A stretch of 64,000 nt of DNA from Vibrio xiamenensis (lineage in GTDB: Bacteria; Pseudomonadota; Gammaproteobacteria; Enterobacterales; Vibrionaceae): NCBI RefSeq assembly GCF_900100015.1, contig NZ_FNDD01000018.1, forward strand, positions 44,750-108,749. The letters are read 5' to 3'. Made by a program: the position numbers and the translations under genes. Position 1 is the stretch's first letter. Each line of letters opens with the position of its first letter. A model generated the notes under the pieces. The model saw only the letters and a list, made by a program, of their open reading frames with translations, did not search any database and had not been told where the DNA came from. This document shows positions 55,364 to 64,000 of the stretch, piece after piece.

Positions 55364-57382
55364 TTAGGCTTGGCTTAGCGCTTTGCCTTTACGCAGTTTA
55401 CGAACCCACATGCGACTTGGGTGCAGTGCTTCCAGTAAGTCGACGGCGAGGGGAAGCGGATCGGCGCAAATATGCGAGGCTAACAGTTCTGCCATCAGTG
55501 GCGCAGAGCTTAAGCCGCGGGAACCAAGCCCTACGAGGCAATATAGCTGCTGATAGTTGGCGACTGGCTCGGCATGCTGCTCTTCAAGCTCAGCAAGATT
55601 GCGATAGTTTTCGACGATCGCATCAAAGTCGCCGACGTTACCAATAAATGGCAGATGATCGCGACTGACGCAGCGCACGCCTTGACGCGACTGATTGGCG
55701 CTCACATCGACATCGTGTGGCCAAGTTTGGCTTGGCAAACATTGCGCGAGTTTCTCTGCGTTATCTTGCTGAGCTTGCGGGTCAAATTGTTGGTCGATAT
55801 GCGTGCGATCGTAACTGGCTCCGATACAGTGCTGCTGATTATTCGGGTTACATGGCGTCATATAGCCGTCATAACACAGCACTGTGTTGAGTTTGCTCAG
55901 TTTGGGCGTGGTTGGAATATGGCTGACTTGACCTTTAACTTTGGCAAGAGGCAAAGATTGGCTTTGCGCAAAACGGTCAAACTCGTGGCCGTTCGCTAGG
56001 ACGACCACTTGGTGCCGAAATTCACCTTGCGAGCTGGAAAGTTGCCAACATTTGGTGTTGTTCAGCCATGTTAAGTTGGTCACTTGATGCTGATAGTGGC
56101 AGGTCAAAGCGCCACTTTGCTCAAGCTCATTCAAGATAGCTTGAGTGAGCTGCGAAGGTGACAACCAGCCTCCAAGTGGATAATCGACACTGGCGCAGCC
56201 CGTTGGCAGGCCCACGCGCTCGGCGGTTTGCTGTTGGTCGAGTTCGCAGATTAGCTGCGGATTAAACTCTGCGGCGACAATGCGTTTTAGTTTCTCTGTT
56301 GCACTTTCATTCCACATCAGCTGGGTGACGCCGCACCAGCTGTGGTCAAAGCTGTGCTGCTGTGCGATTTGAGTAACAAACTGACGCGCAAATAAAAAGC
56401 TCGCTGCAAACACTCGCGATACGCCGCTATGGTTGTGATTGAGCAGCGGATACACCGCACCTTGGCGATTACCTGATGCGCCTTGAGCGGGTCTTGCATC
56501 TTGACAGTATAAGGTGACCTTTTTGCCGCGCTGGGCCAGCTGTTTGGCGAGCGTTGCGCTAGCAATACCGCCGCCGATGATCGCGATATCATTACACTCT
56601 TCGGCGTGGCTGCGTGCAAACCATGGTTTGATATTGCCGCGACTGACCCTTTTCGGGAGGTGACCGGCGATCATTTCACGCTTAGTGCCAAAACCTTTGA
56701 CTTTTTTCATCTCAAAGCCAGCTTCAATCAAGCCGCGGCGCACAAAACCAGCAGAGGTAAAGGTGGCGCAGGTACCACCAGTTTTGGCCAGTTTCGCCAT
56801 GCCATCAAATAGCTGTTGATTCCACATCTCTGGGTTTTTGCTCGGTGCAAAACCGTCAAGGAACCACGCATCAATGATACCCGCTTCCCCGCATGGCACT
56901 TGAGGCAAACAATCTTTGATATCGCCAAACCACAGATCGAGCGTAATCATCCCGCCCGCCAATACGATGCGATGGCATTCTGGCACTGCGATAGGGTAGT
57001 GGGCTTGAAGCTGTTTGGCGTAATGTGCCAGCTCTGGCCATGCTTGATGGGCTTTAACTAGGTCATCAATATTAAGTGGGTACTTCTCAAAACTAATGAA
57101 ATGCAGTTCTTTGAGTGGCGCGTCTGGATTTTGCTGTCTAAATTGTTCAAACCACTGCCAAGCGGCAAGAAAGTTGAGGCCAGTTCCAAACCCAGTTTCA
57201 CCCAATACAAAACGGCGCTTTTCATAACTTTGCCATCTTTGTGGCAGATGATTTTGCGTGAGAAACACATAACGTGTTTCTTCAAGACCGTTGACGTTAG
57301 AAAAATAGACGTCATCGAACTGATCGGACACTGGAGTGCCAGCTTCATTCCAGTCGAGTTGGGCGTGGTTTATGGTTGTCAT
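55364..57382 (-). CDS. mnmC: MnmC, bifunctional tRNA mnm5s2U34 modification enzyme
   Basis: Two-domain protein of 672 residues that finishes 5-methylaminomethyl-2-thiouridine at the wobble base of tRNA. The N-terminal methyltransferase (about 1-245) has [18 protein letters not shown], the SAM loop, and [22 protein letters not shown]. The C-terminal FAD oxidoreductase (about 260-660) starts with [21 protein letters not shown]. The gene order mnmC-fabB matches enterics. Confidence 0.95.
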   Translation of the reverse strand: MTTINHAQLDWNEAGTPVSDQFDDVYFSNVNGLEETRYVFLTQNHLPQRWQSYEKRRFVLGETGFGTGLNFLAAWQWFEQFRQQNPDAPLKELHFISFEKYPLNIDDLVKAHQAWPELAHYAKQLQAHYPIAVPECHRIVLAGGMITLDLWFGDIKDCLPQVPCGEAGIIDAWFLDGFAPSKNPEMWNQQLFDGMAKLAKTGGTCATFTSAGFVRRGLIEAGFEMKKVKGFGTKREMIAGHLPKRVSRGNIKPWFARSHAEECNDIAIIGGGIASATLAKQLAQRGKKVTLYCQDARPAQGASGNRQGAVYPLLNHNHSGVSRVFAASFLFARQFVTQIAQQHSFDHSWCGVTQLMWNESATEKLKRIVAAEFNPQLICELDQQQTAERVGLPTGCASVDYPLGGWLSPSQLTQAILNELEQSGALTCHYQHQVTNLTWLNNTKCWQLSSSQGEFRHQVVVLANGHEFDRFAQSQSLPLAKVKGQVSHIPTTPKLSKLNTVLCYDGYMTPCNPNNQQHCIGASYDRTHIDQQFDPQAQQDNAEKLAQCLPSQTWPHDVDVSANQSRQGVRCVSRDHLPFIGNVGDFDAIVENYRNLAELEEQHAEPVANYQQLYCLVGLGSRGLSSAPLMAELLASHICADPLPLAVDLLEALHPSRMWVRKLRKGKALSQA

Positions 57383-57508
57383 AATGTCTGAGAACTGTGA
57401 ATATAGAAAATTATTTGGAAGGATTGTACGAATTTCTAGGAAAGCTGACCACTTTTCCAGCCCTTCTTAGTTATTATTTAGCGGAATTTTGAATTATAGG
57501 AATGTCAC

Positions 57509-58720
57509 ATGAAACGAGTCGTAATCACCGGTATGGGTATTGTTTCAAGTATCGGTAACAACGTCGAAGAAGTTCTAGCGTCTCTTAAAGCGGGTAAATC
57601 TGGCATTACTGCTTCAGAGCAGTTTAAAGAAGTCGGTCTGCGTTCACAGGTTTGGGGTGATCTGAAGATCAATCCAGCAGAACACATTGACCGCAAGCAG
57701 ATGCGCTTTATGGGTGATGCGGCTGCGTATGCATACCTATCAATGCAACAAGCCATTGCTGATGCGGGCTTAAGCGAAGATCAAGTCTCTAACGAACGTA
57801 CTGGTATCGTTGCAGGTTCTGGTGGTGCTTCTTCACTGAACCAAGTCAACGCGGTAGACATTTTGCGTGAAAAAGGCGTGAAACGCGTGGGTCCATACAT
57901 GGTGCCACGCACTATGTCTTCAACTGTGTCTGCTTGTCTTGCGACACCGTTTAAAATCCGTGGTGTGAACTACTCAATGAGTTCTGCATGTGCAACTTCA
58001 GCACACTGTATCGGCCACGCAGCTGAACTGATTCAACTTGGCAAACAAGACATCGTGTTTGCAGGTGGCGGTGAAGAGCTTGATTGGTCATTGACCATGA
58101 TGTTTGATGCGATGGGCGCATTGTCGACTAAATACAACGAGACACCAGATAAAGCGTCACGTACTTATGATGCAGACCGCGACGGTTTTGTTATCTCTGG
58201 CGGCGGCGGTATGGTCGTGGTTGAAGAACTTGAACACGCTCTTGCACGCGGTGCAACTATCTACGGTGAAATCGTGGGTTACGGCGCAACATCAGATGGC
58301 TACGATATGGTAGCGCCATCAGGTGAAGGTGCAGTGCGTTGTATGAAGATGGCAATGCAAGATGTTGACGGTGTTGATTATGTGAATACTCACGGTACAT
58401 CAACTCCAGTTGGTGACGTGAAAGAGCTAGGCGCGATTCAAGAAATCTTTGGTGGCAACAGCCCAGCGATTTCAGCGACTAAAGCCATGACAGGTCACGC
58501 TCTGGGCGCGGCTGGTGTTCATGAAGCAATCTACTCAACTTTGATGCTGCACAACAACTTTATTGCGCCAAGCATCAACATTGAAAACCTTGACGAAGCG
58601 GCACAAGGCCTTGATATCGTAACTGAAACTCGCGATGTTGAGTTGAACACTGTGATGTCAAACAGCTTCGGTTTTGGCGGTACAAACGCAACCTTGGTGA
58701 TCAAAAAATACCAAGCTTAA
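57509..58720 (+). CDS. fabB: FabB, 3-oxoacyl-[ACP] synthase I
   Basis: Condensing enzyme required for unsaturated fatty-acid synthesis, 403 residues. The catalytic Cys lies in [17 protein letters not shown] (about residue 163), followed by histidines in [12 protein letters not shown] and [17 protein letters not shown], the Cys-His-His triad of KAS I. Codon use is near optimal. Its 3' UTR contains a structured RNA. Confidence 0.96.
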   Translation: MKRVVITGMGIVSSIGNNVEEVLASLKAGKSGITASEQFKEVGLRSQVWGDLKINPAEHIDRKQMRFMGDAAAYAYLSMQQAIADAGLSEDQVSNERTGIVAGSGGASSLNQVNAVDILREKGVKRVGPYMVPRTMSSTVSACLATPFKIRGVNYSMSSACATSAHCIGHAAELIQLGKQDIVFAGGGEELDWSLTMMFDAMGALSTKYNETPDKASRTYDADRDGFVISGGGGMVVVEELEHALARGATIYGEIVGYGATSDGYDMVAPSGEGAVRCMKMAMQDVDGVDYVNTHGTSTPVGDVKELGAIQEIFGGNSPAISATKAMTGHALGAAGVHEAIYSTLMLHNNFIAPSINIENLDEAAQGLDIVTETRDVELNTVMSNSFGFGGTNATLVIKKYQA

Positions 58721-58862
58721 TGCGGACCTGCCCTAAGCGGGCAACCTGTTTCCAGAGCGGGTCAGCATAGCGACCCAAACAGACGCAGACTCTGTCCCAT
58801 GGAGAGCGGGACAGGATCCTTTTGTTCTGGAATATTACCCGGCCACTGCGCCGGGTATTTTT
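58721..58862 (+). ncRNA. farS: Structured fabB 3' UTR, probable FarS-type sRNA with terminator
   Basis: Directly after the fabB stop codon come three hairpins: TGCCC/GGGCA (58729-58743), GGGTC/GACCC (58759-58776) and CTGTCCC/GGGACAG (58792-58814), each with AGCGGG or AGCG in or next to the 3' arm, then a Rho-independent terminator ACCCGG/CCGGGT (58837-58856). In V. cholerae the sRNA FarS is cut from the fabB 3' UTR and represses fadE; place and structure fit. I did not compare with the FarS sequence, so the name is provisional. Confidence 0.55.
58837..58862 (+). terminator. Rho-independent terminator of fabB
   Basis: ACCCGG-CCACTGCG-CCGGGT followed by ATTTTTAT. Confidence 0.85.
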
Positions 58863-58946
58863 ATCTCTATGAACTGCTTAGTTTTCCCTCGACACGCATT
58901 GGGCTTTTTTGCACAATCGTCACACCTTTGTAAATTGTGAACCGTT

Positions 58947-60080
58947 ATGAAAATCCTTATTGATGAAAATATGCCTTATGCTGAGCAGCTTTTTAGCCAG
59001 CTTGGTGAAGTGGTCCTAAAATCCGGTCGTCAAATCAGCGCAGATGATCTTGTCGACGTTGATGCACTGATGATTCGCTCGGTTACCAAAGTGAACCAAG
59101 CGCTGCTTGAAAAAGCCAACAAGCTTAAGTTTGTCGGCAGTGCAACCGCAGGTATGGACCACGTTGACCAAGCATTCCTCAAACAAAAAGGCATCTTTTT
59201 CACTGCCGCGCCAGGCTGCAATAAGGTTGGCGTCGCCGAATATGTGTTTAGCGTGATGATGGTATTAGCGCAGCAACACGGCTTTTCGGTGTTTGATAAA
59301 ACGGTCGGTATCATTGGCGCAGGGCAAGTTGGTAGCTACCTAGAACAAAGCTTAAAAGGCATTGGCATCAACGTATTGATTAACGATCCGCCGAAACAGC
59401 AGCAGGGTGATGAGCGCGATTTTACGCCGCTGAATCAATTGCTTGAGCAGGCCGATATCATCACGTTACATACTCCAATTACCAAGCAAGGTGAACACCC
59501 CACGCATCATCTTATCGGTCAGGATGCGTTGAATTCGCTACGTAGCGATCAGATTTTGATTAACGCAGCGCGCGGCCCTGTGGTGGATAATCAAGCGCTT
59601 AAGCAACGTTTAACCAAAAATGACGGTTTTATCGCAGTATTGGATGTTTTTGAATACGAGCCAGAAGTTGATATTGAATTGCTACCTCTGCTAGCATTCG
59701 CAACCCCTCACGTTGCAGGTTATGGGCTAGAAGGAAAAGCGCGCGGTACGACGATGATTTTTAACAGCTATTGTCAATTTATTGGCAGTGACTTGTCGGC
59801 GAGCGCGAGCGAACTACTACCTATTGCTCCGGTTCCTTACGCCAAGTTGGACCGAGCTTGGGATGAAGCGACGCTGCATAACCTGACGCAACTGGTTTAT
59901 GATGTACGTAAAGACGATGCGCTATTTCGTCGTGAAATCCATAAACCCGGCGCGTTTGACCAGATGCGTAAGCAGTATTGGGACAGACGTGAGTACAGCG
60001 CAATTACAATTGCAGGTGATGAAGCATCCAATCTTTCACCACTTGCGAAACTCGGTTTTCAGGTTGAGGTAAGTCAATGA
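58947..60080 (+). CDS. pdxB: PdxB, erythronate-4-phosphate dehydrogenase
   Basis: NAD-dependent step of pyridoxal 5'-phosphate synthesis (4-phosphoerythronate to the 2-oxo acid). The 377-residue protein has the D-2-hydroxyacid dehydrogenase fold: [19 protein letters not shown] for [17 protein letters not shown] and the catalytic His in [17 protein letters not shown]. The start ATG is in the frame [16 protein letters not shown]. It overlaps asd by 4 nt (ATGA). Confidence 0.95.
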   Translation: MKILIDENMPYAEQLFSQLGEVVLKSGRQISADDLVDVDALMIRSVTKVNQALLEKANKLKFVGSATAGMDHVDQAFLKQKGIFFTAAPGCNKVGVAEYVFSVMMVLAQQHGFSVFDKTVGIIGAGQVGSYLEQSLKGIGINVLINDPPKQQQGDERDFTPLNQLLEQADIITLHTPITKQGEHPTHHLIGQDALNSLRSDQILINAARGPVVDNQALKQRLTKNDGFIAVLDVFEYEPEVDIELLPLLAFATPHVAGYGLEGKARGTTMIFNSYCQFIGSDLSASASELLPIAPVPYAKLDRAWDEATLHNLTQLVYDVRKDDALFRREIHKPGAFDQMRKQYWDRREYSAITIAGDEASNLSPLAKLGFQVEVSQ

Positions 60081-61090
60081 GCCAACAATTTAACGTCGCC
60101 ATTTTGGGCGCGACAGGTGCCGTCGGTGAAACGATTCTAGAAGTTCTGAAAGAACGTAAGTTTCCTGTCGGTGAACTGTATCTACTCGCGAGTGAACGTA
60201 GCGAGGGCAAAACCTACCGCTTCAATGGTAAAACCATCCAAGTACAAAATGTTGAAGATTTTGATTGGAGCCAAGTGCATATTGGCCTGTTTTCTGCGGG
60301 TGGCGCATTATCAGAGCGTTGGGCACCGATTGCCGCTGACGCTGGCGTTGTCGTTATCGACAACACCTCGCAATTTCGTTACGAATACGATGTTCCACTC
60401 GTGGTGCCTGAGGTGAACCCTGAGGCGATTGCAGAATTTCGTAACCGCAACATCATTGCCAACCCAAACTGCTCTACTATTCAAATGCTGGTGGCGCTTA
60501 AGCCAATTCACGATGCGGTAGGTATTGAACGCATTAACGTTTCGACTTATCAGTCGGTTTCTGGCGCAGGTAAATCGGGTATTGACGAGCTTGCTGGTCA
60601 AACGGCTAAGTTGCTCAATGGGTTGCCAGCAGAGCCTGAGCAGTTCTCGCAACAAATCGCGTTTAACTGTATTCCGCAGATCGACCAATTTATGGATAAC
60701 GGCTACACCAAAGAAGAGATGAAAATGGTGTGGGAGACTCAGAAAATCTTCAATGACCCCTCGATAGCGGTTAACCCGACCTGCGTTCGTGTGCCGGTGT
60801 TTTATGGCCATGCAGAAGCGGTGCATTTAGAGACTCGCGCGCCTATCGATGCGCAAGAAGTGATTCAGCTACTTGAGCAAACCGAAGGGGTAGAAGTTTT
60901 CCATGGCGAAGATTTCCCAACGCAAGTGCGAGACGGCGGTGGTAAAGATACCGTGTTGGTTGGACGAATTCGCAACGATATTAGCCATCACAGTGGCATC
61001 AACTTGTGGGTTGTTGCTGATAACGTTCGCAAAGGTGCCGCGACCAACGCTGTACAGATTGCCGAAGTTCTGATTCGCGATTACTACTAA
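60077..61090 (+). CDS. asd: Aspartate-semialdehyde dehydrogenase Asd
   Basis: Makes aspartate 4-semialdehyde for lysine, diaminopimelate, threonine and methionine. The 337-residue protein starts with [16 protein letters not shown], the NADP loop; the catalytic cysteine is in [13 protein letters not shown] (about residue 133), and [17 protein letters not shown] and [13 protein letters not shown] follow. It is the Gram-positive-like/USG-type Asd, next to pdxB, where enterics carry usg. Confidence 0.93.
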   Translation: MSQQFNVAILGATGAVGETILEVLKERKFPVGELYLLASERSEGKTYRFNGKTIQVQNVEDFDWSQVHIGLFSAGGALSERWAPIAADAGVVVIDNTSQFRYEYDVPLVVPEVNPEAIAEFRNRNIIANPNCSTIQMLVALKPIHDAVGIERINVSTYQSVSGAGKSGIDELAGQTAKLLNGLPAEPEQFSQQIAFNCIPQIDQFMDNGYTKEEMKMVWETQKIFNDPSIAVNPTCVRVPVFYGHAEAVHLETRAPIDAQEVIQLLEQTEGVEVFHGEDFPTQVRDGGGKDTVLVGRIRNDISHHSGINLWVVADNVRKGAATNAVQIAEVLIRDYY

Positions 61091-61100
61091 GGTTTACCGA

Positions 61101-61129
61101 AGCCCCAGCCCATAAACTGGGGCTTTTTT
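61101..61129 (+). terminator. Rho-independent terminator of pdxB-asd
   Basis: AGCCCCAG-CCCATAAA-CTGGGGCTTTTTT. Confidence 0.93.
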
Positions 61130-61293
61130 ATGCACCCTGTAAGGTATCGCACAAATATTGTGTGAGATTACTGCGATTATTGCGTTTGACACACATTTTT
61201 TGTCTTACAACCTATAGTTTTAAAGCGGTTATCCGATATATTTAGAAGATCCGTGTTTTTAACTTTGATATAGCACACAGCTTGAGCCTTTAT

Positions 61294-64000
<2,707 letters not shown>

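Overview
The window reads as a chromosomal segment of a Vibrio (family Vibrionaceae, Gammaproteobacteria). The strongest pointers are the polar flagellar locus in the Vibrio order (three flagellins, flaG, fliD, flaI, fliS, flrA, flrB, flrC, fliE to flhB), the block smrB-prmB-aroC-...-epmC-yfcL-...-mnmC-fabB-pdxB-asd-fimV/hubP, and sigma-28 and sigma-54 promoters where they are expected in that genus. No rRNA, tRNA, insertion sequence, prophage or CRISPR array was seen.

Layout. (1) 1-10.4 kb, mixed accessory and housekeeping genes: the end of a molybdate ABC transporter (modB partial, modC), a b-type cytochrome, an old-yellow-enzyme reductase, a SigZ-like sigma factor followed by a Cys-motif permease and a thioredoxin-fold protein, a DUF481 outer membrane protein, an NCS1 permease with an unusual structured leader, a methionine sulfoxide reductase and a small P-loop kinase-like protein. 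(2) 10.4-22.7 kb, a nitrogen-fixation block: nifQ, a ferredoxin, nifB, nifA and nifL on the minus strand, divergent from rnfABCDGEH and nifF on the plus strand. It holds regulation (NifL/NifA), FeMo-cofactor precursor synthesis and molybdenum delivery (NifB, NifQ), and electron supply (Rnf, flavodoxin). The structural genes nifHDK are absent and must lie elsewhere if the strain fixes nitrogen. Three transcription units (nifB-fdx-nifQ, rnf, nifF) each show a -24/-12 promoter with a NifA upstream activator sequence about 75-90 bp further upstream. (3) 22.9-24.4 kb: a yfeZ-like membrane protein and a DyP peroxidase. (4) 24.6-49.1 kb, the polar flagellum locus: filament (three 377-residue flagellins, each with its own sigma-28 promoter), cap and chaperones, the regulators FlrA, FlrB and FlrC, basal body, C-ring, export ATPase complex, hook-length control and the export gate up to FlhB; sigma-54 promoters precede flrB, fliE and fliK. 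(5) 49.1-61.1 kb, housekeeping genes: ribosome-rescue endonuclease, uL3 methyltransferase, chorismate synthase, EF-P hydroxylase, tRNA modification, fatty-acid synthesis, PLP synthesis and aspartate-semialdehyde dehydrogenase. (6) 61.3 kb to the edge: a truncated fimV/hubP polar-hub gene that runs off the window inside a hexanucleotide repeat.

How the parts fit together: in the nif block, Rnf in the inner membrane would use the ion gradient to reduce ferredoxin or flavodoxin for nitrogenase, while NifL restrains NifA when oxygen or fixed nitrogen is present; molybdate uptake by ModBC supplies metal for the cofactor. In the flagellar block FlrA (with sigma-54) would drive flrBC and fliE operons, FlrC the later operons, and sigma-28 (not in the window) the flagellins. 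HubP at the end of the window is the protein that marks the pole in vibrios.

The less-described items are a possible cis-regulatory RNA in front of the NCS1 permease (11-bp perfect closing helix, inner hairpins, promoter placed at its 5' edge), a three-hairpin RNA in the fabB 3' UTR that probably corresponds to the FarS sRNA of V. cholerae, and an 18-bp x 3 tandem repeat beside the nif block. All functional statements come from reading motifs and gene order; no search was run.
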